A stretch of DNA of 64,000 bases. It comes from Saccharopolyspora_D taberi. Lineage in GTDB: Bacteria > Actinomycetota > Actinomycetes > Mycobacteriales > Pseudonocardiaceae. The notes beneath the pieces were generated by a model. That model was not told the origin of the DNA. It ran no database searches and worked only from the letters and a program-made list of their open reading frames with translations. The stretch covers positions 1-64,000 of the forward strand of contig NZ_BAAAUX010000018.1 in NCBI RefSeq assembly GCF_039534165.1, given 5' to 3'. The position numbers and the translations under genes are program-made. Positions 52,036-59,969 of this stretch are shown in pieces (the stretch's first letter is position 1; every line of letters begins with the position of its first letter).

Positions 52036-52404
52036 GTGGCACGCGTCAAGCGGGCAGTGAACGCCCAGAAGAAGCGCCGGACGATTCTCGACTCGGCGAA
52101 GGGCTACCGTGGTCAGCGCTCGCGGCTGTACCGCAAGGCCAAGGAGCAGATGCTCCACTCGATGACCTACTCCTACCGCGACCGGCGGGCCCGCAAGGGT
52201 GACTTCCGGAAGCTGTGGATCACCCGCATCAACGCCGCGACCCGGCAGAACGGCCTCACCTACGCCCGCTTCGTGCAGGGCCTGAAGGCCGCCGAGGTCG
52301 AGGTCGACCGCAAGATCCTGGCCGAGCTCGCGGTCAACGACCCGCAGGCGTTCGCCGCGCTGGTCGAGGTCGCCAAGCAGCACCTGCCGGAAGGTGCGGC
52401 CTGA
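52036..52404 (+). CDS. rplT: 50S ribosomal protein L20
   Basis: The product is 122 aa. ARVKRAVNAQKKRRTILDSAKGYRGQRSRLYRKAKEQ, then DRRARKGDFRKLWITRINAATRQNGLTYARFVQGLKAAEVEVDRKILAELAV, is standard L20. It binds 23S rRNA early in assembly and in other bacteria also represses its own operon. GTG start; GGACGG upstream. Confidence 0.97.
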   Translation: MARVKRAVNAQKKRRTILDSAKGYRGQRSRLYRKAKEQMLHSMTYSYRDRRARKGDFRKLWITRINAATRQNGLTYARFVQGLKAAEVEVDRKILAELAVNDPQAFAALVEVAKQHLPEGAA

Positions 52405-52451
52405 TCGCCGACGGCACCGGACAGGCACCGCGACCCGGGACGGACGCTCCG

Positions 52452-53249
52452 CTGACGGAGCGTTCCTCCCGGGTCGTCGTCGCTCGCAAGCTGACCCGCC
52501 GGGCGGGCCGGGAGCGCGCGGGTGCCTTCCTCGCCGAAGGCGCGCAGGCCGTGCGCGAGGCGCTGGCCTCGCCCGGCGCGCGCGTGCGCGAGGTGTTCGC
52601 CACCGCTGACCCGCGCCACGACGAGCTGGTCGCGAGCGCGCGGGCGGCCTCGGTCCCGGTGCGCCGGGTGACCGACCGGGCGGCGGCCTCGCTGTCGGAG
52701 ACCGTCACCCCGCAGGGCCTCGTCGCCGTCTGCGACGTGCCCGCGACCACCGTCGCCGAGGCGCTGGCCGGGCGCCCGCCGCTGGTCGCGGTGCTGGTCG
52801 GCATCGCCGACCCGGGCAACGCGGGCACCGTCGTGCGGGTCGCCGACGCCGCGGGAGCGGGCGCGGTGGTCTTCGCCGGCGACACCGTCGACGCCTACAA
52901 CGGCAAGGCGGTGCGGGCGTCGACCGGCAGCCTGTTCCACCTGCCGGTGGCCAGGGACCGCGACGTCCCCGCGGTCTTCGCCGCCTGTCGCGAGGCCGGC
53001 CTGCGGCTGGTCGGCGCCGACGGCTACGCCGCCGACGACCTCGACGCCGCCGAGGCGGACCTCGCCGCGCCCACCGCCTGGGTGTTCGGCAGCGAGGCGC
53101 ACGGCCTCTCCGAGGACGTGACCGCGCAGCTGGACGCGACGCTGCGGGTGCCGCTGTACGGCAGGGCGGAAAGCCTGAACCTGGCCACCGCGGCGGCGGT
53201 CTGCCTCTACGCCTCGGCCCGCGCCCAGCACCGCGGTGCTCGGGGCTGA
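52452..53249 (+). CDS. SpoU-family RNA 2'-O-methyltransferase, apparent CTG start
   Basis: The product is 265 aa. An N-terminal substrate-binding part (VVARKLTRRAGRERAGAFLAEGAQAVREAL) is followed by the trefoil-knot SPOUT domain with motif 1 GIADPGNAGTVVRVADAAGAGAVVF, motif 2 TAWVFGSEAHGLSED and motif 3 VPLYGRAESLNLATAAAVCLYA. It uses AdoMet on rRNA or tRNA. In this frame there is no ATG, GTG or TTG between the rplT stop and the conserved N-terminus. A CTG at 52452 encodes the position before TERSS, where relatives start, with GGGACGG upstream. Alternatives inside the conserved region would cut it off. Canonical position between rplT and pheS. Confidence 0.88.
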   Translation: MTERSSRVVVARKLTRRAGRERAGAFLAEGAQAVREALASPGARVREVFATADPRHDELVASARAASVPVRRVTDRAAASLSETVTPQGLVAVCDVPATTVAEALAGRPPLVAVLVGIADPGNAGTVVRVADAAGAGAVVFAGDTVDAYNGKAVRASTGSLFHLPVARDRDVPAVFAACREAGLRLVGADGYAADDLDAAEADLAAPTAWVFGSEAHGLSEDVTAQLDATLRVPLYGRAESLNLATAAAVCLYASARAQHRGARG

Positions 53250-53488
53250 ACCGCCTCGCACAACGGGTGTGCCAAGCCTCTTCCAGCAGCTCAGCGGCCC
53301 CACGGGTGCTGAGCAGCCGCAACTGTGCGACCCGCCGACACGCGGATCTCCGCGTTATCCGGTTGGGACGGTCGCATAGACTGGCAAGGCCAGCTGCGGT
53401 ACGAGTCCGCTTGTCAACGAGCAGGTCCGCGTTCGGCGCGCCGACGGCGCGGCGGGGCCTGTCGGATCACGGGAGCCACGCACCAACG

Positions 53489-54556
53489 ATGTCCGGAGCA
53501 AACGACCCGTACGACCCGAAGCAGGTCGCCGCGCTCTCCCCGGAGACGCTGGACAGCGCCGTCGCCGACGCGCGCCGCGCCTTCGACGAGGCCGCCGACC
53601 TCGACGAGCTGACCGCCGCCAAACCCGCGCACCTCGGGGAGCGGTCGCCGCTGCTGACCGCCCGGCGCGAGATCGGCGCGCTCCCGCCGAAGGCCCGCTC
53701 GGAGGCGGGCAAGCGGGTCAACGTCGCCCGCGAGGCGATCCAGAGCGCCTTCGACGAGCGCCGCGCCAAGCTCCAGGCCGAGCGCGACGAGCGCGTGCTG
53801 CGCGAGGAGTCGGTCGACGTCACGCTGCCCTGGGACCGGGTCCCGGCCGGCGCGCGGCACCCGATCACGCAGCTCATCGAGCACGTCGAGGACACCTTCG
53901 TGGCCATGGGCTGGGAGGTCGCCGAAGGCCCCGAGCTGGAGGCGGAGTGGTTCAACTTCGACGCGCTGAACTTCGGCAAGGACCACCCCGCCCGCACGAT
54001 GCAGGACACCTTCTACGTCGGGCCGGAGAACTCCGGGCTGGTGCTGCGCACGCACACCTCGCCGTCGCAGGTCCGCGCGCTGCTGGGCCGCGAGCTGCCG
54101 GTGTACGTGGTCTGCCCCGGCCGGACCTTCCGCACCGACGAGCTCGACGCCACCCACACCCCGGTGTTCCACCAGGTCGAGGGGCTGGCGGTGGACAAGG
54201 GCCTGACCATGGCGCACCTGAAGGGCACGCTGGACGCGTTCGCCCGCGCGATGTTCGGCGAGGAGTCCCGGATCCGGCTGCGCCCGTCGTTCTTCCCGTT
54301 CACCGAGCCGTCCGCGGAGATGGACGTGTGGTTCCCGCAGAAGAAGGGCGGCCCCGGCTGGGTCGAGTGGGGCGGCTGCGGCATGGTGAACCCGAACGTG
54401 CTCCGCGCCAGCGGTGTCGACCCCGACGTCCACACCGGATTCGCCTTCGGCATGGGCCTGGAGCGCACCCTGCAGTTCCGCAACGGGATCCCGGACATGC
54501 GGGACATGATCGAGGGCGACGCCCGGTTCACGCTGCCGTTCGGCATCGACTCCTGA
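53489..54556 (+). CDS. pheS: Phenylalanyl-tRNA synthetase alpha subunit
   Basis: The product is 355 aa, normal length. The N-terminal coiled-coil (EAADLDELTAAKPAHLGERSPLLTARREIGAL) is followed by class II motifs: GARHPITQLIEHVEDTF, motif 2 with GRTFRTDELDATHTPVFHQVEG and motif 3 GFAFGMGLERTLQFRNGIPDMRD. The enzyme is an alpha2beta2 tetramer with PheT and charges tRNA-Phe. ATG 53489 has only a weak ribosome binding site (GGGAG 12 nt upstream). The 239 bp before it hold no gene; TAGACT (about 53373) could be a -10. pheT follows 36 bp later. Confidence 0.97.
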   Translation: MSGANDPYDPKQVAALSPETLDSAVADARRAFDEAADLDELTAAKPAHLGERSPLLTARREIGALPPKARSEAGKRVNVAREAIQSAFDERRAKLQAERDERVLREESVDVTLPWDRVPAGARHPITQLIEHVEDTFVAMGWEVAEGPELEAEWFNFDALNFGKDHPARTMQDTFYVGPENSGLVLRTHTSPSQVRALLGRELPVYVVCPGRTFRTDELDATHTPVFHQVEGLAVDKGLTMAHLKGTLDAFARAMFGEESRIRLRPSFFPFTEPSAEMDVWFPQKKGGPGWVEWGGCGMVNPNVLRASGVDPDVHTGFAFGMGLERTLQFRNGIPDMRDMIEGDARFTLPFGIDS

Positions 54557-54592
54557 CCTGTTTGCACTTCAACGAGAGAAGGGCCTGACCAA

Positions 54593-57085
54593 GTGCGGAT
54601 TCCGGTTTCCTGGTTGGCCGAGCACCTCGAGCTGCCCGAGGACACGACCGCAGAGGCGTTGGCCGAGGCGTTCGTCCGGATCGGGCTCGAGGTCGAGGAC
54701 GTCGCGCACCTGTCGTCGGTGCGCGGCCCGCTGGTCGTCGGCCGCGTGGCCGAGATCGAGGAGCTGACCGAGTTCAAGAAGCCGATCCGGCACTGCCGGG
54801 TCGAGGTCGGCGAGGACTCCGACGGCGCCAGGGTGCTGCAGGAGATCATCTGCGGTGCCAGCAACTTCCGCGAGGGCGACCTCGTCGTCGTCGCGCTGCC
54901 CGGCACCGTGCTGCCCGGCGGTTTCGAGATCGGCGAGCGCAAGACTTACGGCCGGATGAGCCGGGGCATGATCTGCTCGGCCAAGGAGCTGGGCATCGGC
55001 GAGGACCACGACGGCATCCTGGTGCTTCCGTCGGGCTCGGCCGACCCCGGTGACGACGCGGTCGAGCAGGTCGGCCTCGACGACTCGGTGATCGAGCTGG
55101 CCATCACCCCGGACCGCGGGTACTGCTTCTCGGTGCGCGGCCTGGCCCGCGAGCTGTCCAACGCGCTGGACGTGCCGTTCGGCGACCCGGGCACCCGGCC
55201 GGTGCCCGCCGACGAGCAGCCGTCGCGGACGGTGCGCATCGACGACCCGAGCGCGTGCAGCCGGTTCGTGCTCCGCCGGGTCACCGGCGTGGACCCGACG
55301 GCGCCGACCCCGTGGTGGATGCGGCGGCGGCTCGCGCTGGCGGGCATCCGCTCGATCTCGCTGGCGGTCGACGTCACCAACTACGTGATGCTCGAATTGG
55401 GCCAGCCGCTGCACGCCTGGGACACCAGCAAGCTCTCCGGCGACATCGTGGTGCGCCGCGCCAAGGCGGGGGAGAAGCTGACCACGCTCGACGACGTGGA
55501 GCGGGTGCTGGACCCCGACGACGTCGTGATCTGCGACGACAGCGGCCCGGTCTCGCTCGCCGGGGTGATGGGCGGCGCGACCACCGAGATCGGCGACGAG
55601 ACCCACGACGTGCTGCTGGAGGCGGCGAACTGGGATCCGGCCAGCATCGCCCGGACCATCCGCAGGCACAAGCTGCCCAGCGAGGCGGGCAAGCGCTTCG
55701 AGCGGTCGGTGGACCCGCTGGTCGCGCCGCAGGCCACCGAGCTGGCCGCGCAGCTGCTGGTCCGCTACGGCGAGGGCACCATCGCCCAGGGCCGCACCGA
55801 CGTCGGCGAGCCGACCACGCCTGCCCCGGTCACGATGCCGCTGGCGCTGCCGGACCGGATCGCGGGCGTGAACTACGAGCGCGGTGTGACCGCGCGGCGG
55901 CTGACCCAGATCGGCTGCCGGATCGAGGTGGGCACCTCGGACGAGGGCGTCGGCCTGGTGACCGCGACGCCGCCGAGCTGGCGGCCGGACCTGACCCAGC
56001 CCGCGGACCTGGTCGAGGAGGTGCTGCGGCTGGAGGGCTACCACACGATCCCGTCGGTGCTGCCCGCCGCACCGCCCGGCCGCGGCCTGACCCCGGCGCA
56101 GCGCAGGCACCGCTCGATCTCCCGGGCGCTCGCGGCCGAGGGCTACGTCGAGGTGCTGCCGTTCCCGTTCACCGGTCCGGACGTGCTCGACGGCCTCGGC
56201 ATCGGCGAGGACGACCCGCGCCGCCGCACCCTCAAGCTGCTCAACGCGCTGGAGAGCGACCGCTCGGACCTGACCACGACGGTGCTGACCGGACTGCTGG
56301 AGGCCTTGCAGCGCAACGTGTCCCGGGGCAGGCGCGACCTGGCGCTGTTCCACATCGGACAGGTCGTGCTGCCCGCCGAGCAGCAGCCGGAGGTGCCGGC
56401 GGTCGGCGTGTCCGGCCGCCCCTCCGACGTCGAGCTGGAGGCGCTGCACACCGCGATCCCGGCGCAGCCCACGCACGTCGGCGCGGTGCTGGCGGGGCAG
56501 CGCGAGCACGCGGGCTGGTGGGGTCCGGGCCGGGACGCGACCTGGGCGGACGCGGTGCAGGCCGCGCGGCGGGTCGCCGCCGTGGCCGGGGTCGAGCTGA
56601 CCGTCACCGCGGGCGACCTGGCGCCGTGGCACCCGGGCCGGTGCGCGCAGTTCAAGGTCGGCGACACCGTGGTCGGCCACGCCGGTGAGCTGCACCCCAA
56701 GGTCGTCGACGCGCTCGGCCTGCCCAAGCGGACCTGCGCGATGGAGCTCGACCTGGACGCGCTGCCGCTGACCGACCACCGCCCGGCGCCGGTGATCTCG
56801 GCGTACCCGCCGGTGCTGCTGGACATCGCGCTGGTGGTCGACGCGCAGGTGCCCTCGGCCGAGCTGATCGACGTGGTCCGCTCCGGTGCGGGTGAGCTGC
56901 TGGAGGACGTCCGGCTGTTCGACTCCTACGCCGGTGAGCAGCTCGGCGCGGGCAAGAAGTCGCTCGCGCTGGCGCTGCGGTTCCGCGCGCCGGACCGGAC
57001 GCTGAAGCAGGACGAGGCGACCGAGGCGCGGGACGCGGCGGTCGCGGCAGCGGAGAAGCGCTTCGGCGCGGCGCTGCGCGCCTGA
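54593..57085 (+). CDS. pheT: Phenylalanyl-tRNA synthetase beta subunit
   Basis: The product is 830 aa, complete. The N-terminal EMAP-like tRNA-binding domain (IRHCRVEVGEDSDGARVLQEIICGASNFREGDLVVVALPGTVL), the B3/B4 editing domain (WWMRRRLALAGIRSISLAVDVTNYVMLELGQPLHAWD), B5, the catalytic-like domain (RNVSRGRRDLALFHIG) and the C-terminal ferredoxin-like anticodon domain (ISAYPPVLLDIALVVD through RFRAPDRTLKQDEATEARDAAV) are in order. GTG start with AGAAGGG upstream. It ends 11 bp before the second N run. Confidence 0.97.
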   Translation: MRIPVSWLAEHLELPEDTTAEALAEAFVRIGLEVEDVAHLSSVRGPLVVGRVAEIEELTEFKKPIRHCRVEVGEDSDGARVLQEIICGASNFREGDLVVVALPGTVLPGGFEIGERKTYGRMSRGMICSAKELGIGEDHDGILVLPSGSADPGDDAVEQVGLDDSVIELAITPDRGYCFSVRGLARELSNALDVPFGDPGTRPVPADEQPSRTVRIDDPSACSRFVLRRVTGVDPTAPTPWWMRRRLALAGIRSISLAVDVTNYVMLELGQPLHAWDTSKLSGDIVVRRAKAGEKLTTLDDVERVLDPDDVVICDDSGPVSLAGVMGGATTEIGDETHDVLLEAANWDPASIARTIRRHKLPSEAGKRFERSVDPLVAPQATELAAQLLVRYGEGTIAQGRTDVGEPTTPAPVTMPLALPDRIAGVNYERGVTARRLTQIGCRIEVGTSDEGVGLVTATPPSWRPDLTQPADLVEEVLRLEGYHTIPSVLPAAPPGRGLTPAQRRHRSISRALAAEGYVEVLPFPFTGPDVLDGLGIGEDDPRRRTLKLLNALESDRSDLTTTVLTGLLEALQRNVSRGRRDLALFHIGQVVLPAEQQPEVPAVGVSGRPSDVELEALHTAIPAQPTHVGAVLAGQREHAGWWGPGRDATWADAVQAARRVAAVAGVELTVTAGDLAPWHPGRCAQFKVGDTVVGHAGELHPKVVDALGLPKRTCAMELDLDALPLTDHRPAPVISAYPPVLLDIALVVDAQVPSAELIDVVRSGAGELLEDVRLFDSYAGEQLGAGKKSLALALRFRAPDRTLKQDEATEARDAAVAAAEKRFGAALRA

Positions 57086-57096
57086 CAGCCACGAGA

Positions 57097-57108
57097 NNNN
57101 NNNNNNNN
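57097..57108. other. Assembly gap (12 N) between pheT and the sulfatase gene
   Basis: Twelve unknown bases hide the 3' end of the sulfatase gene. No stop in its frame is seen before the gap. Confidence 0.95.
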
Positions 57109-58855
57109 CCGAGCGCGGGCGGCCGTTTCGCTTGTCGGACTGGGAAATCCGCTCGTGGTGGCGCTGCCCGCGGAAGGTGTAGAGCGCGGACGCGGTGATC
57201 TCCCCGGCGCCGCCGGTGATCACCCAGCGGCCCGAGGCCGACTCGCCGGGTGCGAGGTCCGGCGGCGCGCCGTCGTCCAGCCGCCTGGCGGATCCACCGG
57301 ACACCGACAGCTCCAGGCGGGCGTCGGCATAGCGGTCAGCGGATCCATTGTGGAGGGTCACGGAGACCTCGCCGCCGGAGCTGGTGATGCGCAGGCCGTG
57401 CGGTGTCCGGAGGTACGGGTCGACCCACGCCTTGTTCATCTCGGCGACGAGCTCGCCCGCGATGTCCGGGTGCCGACCGGCGAGGTCGTCGCGCTCCGAG
57501 ACGTCGTCGCGGAGGTCGTAGAGCTCGACGTCCCACTGCTCGTCGGGCACGTCGTGCTCGCGCCCCGGCGCGAACCGGACCGCCTTCCAGTCGCCGCGCC
57601 GCAACGCCTCGGCGACGTTGCGGAGCCGCCCGGCGTCCTCGGCGTTCGCGCGCGGGGTGACTCCCGGTTCGCGGCGGTAGAAGTAGAGCGGCTGCTCGCG
57701 GGCGACCGCGTTGCCGGTGGTCAGCGTCTCGCGCAGGGAGATCCCGTCCAGGTCGGAGGGGACTGCCGCACCGGCGAAGTCGGCGAGCGTGGGCAGCAGG
57801 TCCCAGAACGCCCAGAGCTGGTCGGTGACCGTGCCCGCGGTCTCCGGCAGCAGCTTCGGCGACCACGCGAGCAATGGCGTCCGGATTCCACCTTCGTAGA
57901 GGTTGCGCTTGTAGCCGCGCAGCGGACCGCTGCCGCCGAAGCGTTGCGGGTCGAACGGCGGCCGTCCCTCTTCGTGCGCGCCGTTGTCGCTGGCGAACAG
58001 CACGATGGTGTTCTCGTCGAGCCCGTTTTCCCGGAGGGCTTCCAAGAGTCTGCCGACGTAGCCGTCGAGCCGGGTGATCTGGGCCGCGTGCGCCCGGTCG
58101 CCCTCCGGCCACGGGCGGTCCGAGTACGGCTCGTCGGTGGGCACGTCCTGCGGCGCGTGCGGGAGGTTCGGGGTGTAGAAGAGTAGGAACGGCCGGTTCC
58201 TGTTGTGCGCGACGAAATCCCCGGCCAGGTCGGCGAACAGGTCCGGTGCGAACACCTGCCGCGCGCCCCCGGCGTTCTCCTCGATGGCCACCTTCCGGTC
58301 GTCGTGCCAGAGGTGCTCGGGGTAGTACTGGTGCGCGTGGGAATGGGTGACGTAGCCGAAGAACTCGTCGAAACCGCGCTGGTGCGGGTAGCTGACGTCG
58401 CCGGCTTCCTCCGGGCCGAAGCCCCACTTGCCGATGACGGCGGTGCGGTAGCCGACGTTGCGCAGCGCCTGGCCGAACGTCACGTCGGCCTCGCCGAGCG
58501 ATCCCTGCGGCCCGTTCTCCGGGTTCTGCCGGACGGTGCTGTGGCCGGTGTGCAGGCCGGTGAGCAGCGTGCACCGCGACGGCGCGCAGACGGGCGCGCC
58601 CGCGTAAGCCTGGGTGAAGCGAACCCCTTCCGCGGCGAGCCGGTCCAGGTTGGGGGTCCGGATCAGCTCCTGGCCGTAGCTTCCCAGTTCCCCGTAACCG
58701 AGGTCGTCGGCGAGGATCACGACGAAGTTCGGCTGTCTGCGCGGTTCGGCGGAGGCGGTCGGCGGTCCGATGGCGGCGGTCGCCGCGGCCATGCCGGAGA
58801 AGAACAGGAACTGCCGGCGGCTCGCGGACAGGCTCAGGTGCGGCACCCCGATCAT
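57109..58855 (-). CDS. TAT-exported sulfatase, 3' end lost in an assembly gap
   Basis: About 582 residues are visible. A twin-arginine signal (SASRRQFLFFSGMAAATAAIG) is followed by a type I sulfatase: metal-binding ILADDLGYGELGSYG, the formylglycine motif CAPSRCTLLTGLHTG (CxPSR type with Cys), LRNVGYRTAVIGKWGFG, FLLFYTPNLPHAP and the C-terminal metal site FASDNGAHEEG. The end carries a beta-domain (GGEVSVTLHNGSADRYADARLELSVSGG). It hydrolyses sulfate esters outside the cell after Cys oxidation. ATG at 58855. The frame runs open into the N gap, so the stop is unseen; the protein is probably near its end there. It lies between pheT and argC and has no sulfatase-maturation gene next to it. Confidence 0.9.
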
Positions 58856-58983
58856 GCTAGCCAGCTCGCCCGCCCTGCCAAGGCCGTTCCACTTGCTGGT
58901 CCGGCTGGCGGGAGGGACCGGGTGAACTCCCCGCGACGTCGGCGTGTGCGGTGATTCCGGAGAGCCGGTGCAGCCGCTCGGAG

Positions 58984-59241
58984 TCACTGCGGCAGCTTCA
59001 CCTCGCGCGCCTTGGGTTTGTGGAGGGACCGGCGCTCGGCCTCGTCCTGGTGGTCGTGCGGTGAGTGGTCGTGGTTTTCCGCCTCCCGCCGCCCGTGTCC
59101 GTCACGAGGTGCGCACAGTTCGACACGTGGCGTGATCGGCGGGGCTTCGGTCTCGGCGGTCGCGCCGTTCGGCGGTGCGAGGATGGCCAGCACCACAGCC
59201 ATGATGAGCAACGTACCTGCGGGGAAGTTCTTCAGACGCAC
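58984..59241 (-). CDS. Small secreted His/Asp-rich protein
   Basis: The product is 85 aa from GTG 59241. A signal peptide (RLKNFPAGTLLIMAVVLAILAPPNGATA) is followed by about 57 polar residues. A charged stretch DGHGRREAENHDHSPHDHQD has five His in 20 residues, which could bind metal, and the end is Lys/Arg rich (HKPKAREVKLPQ). AGGG lies upstream. No family was recognised; coding status rests on the signal peptide and reasonable composition. Confidence 0.5.
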   Translation of the reverse strand: MRLKNFPAGTLLIMAVVLAILAPPNGATAETEAPPITPRVELCAPRDGHGRREAENHDHSPHDHQDEAERRSLHKPKAREVKLPQ

Positions 59242-59381
59242 AAGATCAGCCCTGTTGGTCGAGGAAGCACTGTCGCGATCGGCGTGGCCGGGCAATCCGG
59301 CCGATTTCCATTGTTGGCACCGGAATCCGGGGTCGTCCACGTGAAGCACCCGACGCCGGGCTGAGGACCGAAGGCCCTGGT

Positions 59382-59891
59382 TCACCGCCGGGACAGTGCC
59401 GGGCGCGCGGCGAACTCCTCGGCGGTCAGCCCCATCAGCACCAGCGGCCGGAGACCGGATTCCGGGTCGCGCAACCGCGCTTCCTCGCGGAAGCCGAGTT
59501 TCCGGTGCAGGCACAGGGAAGCGTGGTTGCAGCGGAAGATCCCGACCTCGCACTTGCGGTAGCGGCGCCTGGCGAACATGAAGTCGAGCAGCACGCCGAT
59601 CGCGTCGTCGGCGTAGCCGCGGCGCTGGTGGGCGGGACCGATGCCGATGCCGTAGCCGAACCGGCCGGTGCGCGGGCTGGTCGGGGTGGTGCACACCGAG
59701 CCGACGAGGACGCCGTCGAACGTCTCGATCGCCAGCTGCAGGGCGTCGCCCTGCACGGGCGGGCAGGCGCGGTGCGCGGGCCAGTGCCGGTAGTCGACGG
59801 CATCGCCCCGGTCGAAGGCTGCCAGGCCGGGCCGGTCGGCGGGTACGACGCGGCGCAACCGCACCTTCCACCCCGACAACATGATCAACAT
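59382..59891 (-). CDS. GNAT-family N-acetyltransferase (RimJ/RimL type)
   Basis: The product is 169 aa. The GNAT_3 layout is visible: VRLRRVVPADRPGLAAFDRGD, LQLAIETFDGVLVGSVC, the acetyl-CoA loop GIGPAHQRRGYADDAIGVLLDFMF and the C-terminal HASLCLHRKLGFREEARLRD. The acceptor is unknown; RimJ/RimL relatives acetylate ribosomal or other amines. ATG 59891 and ATG 59882 are both possible and neither has a good ribosome binding site. It is divergent from the large ATPase-TPR gene. Confidence 0.87.
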   Translation of the reverse strand: MLIMLSGWKVRLRRVVPADRPGLAAFDRGDAVDYRHWPAHRACPPVQGDALQLAIETFDGVLVGSVCTTPTSPRTGRFGYGIGIGPAHQRRGYADDAIGVLLDFMFARRRYRKCEVGIFRCNHASLCLHRKLGFREEARLRDPESGLRPLVLMGLTAEEFAARPALSRR

Positions 59892-59969
59892 TGAACCAAC
59901 CGGGCTCCGGAGGCGGCGAAGGGGGCGGACCGGCCCACCGGGGCGTCCGGCCGTGGCAGCCTTGACCGC

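Noticed and set aside
53250..53488. tRNA or T-box-like leader before pheS
   Set aside because: No cloverleaf, no T-box sequence and no short Phe-rich leader peptide could be identified.
54569..58987. 1472-codon open frame on the minus strand across pheT and the gap
   Set aside because: Only the part from 58855 down to the gap is a real sulfatase. The rest is antisense to pheT and is joined only through the Ns.
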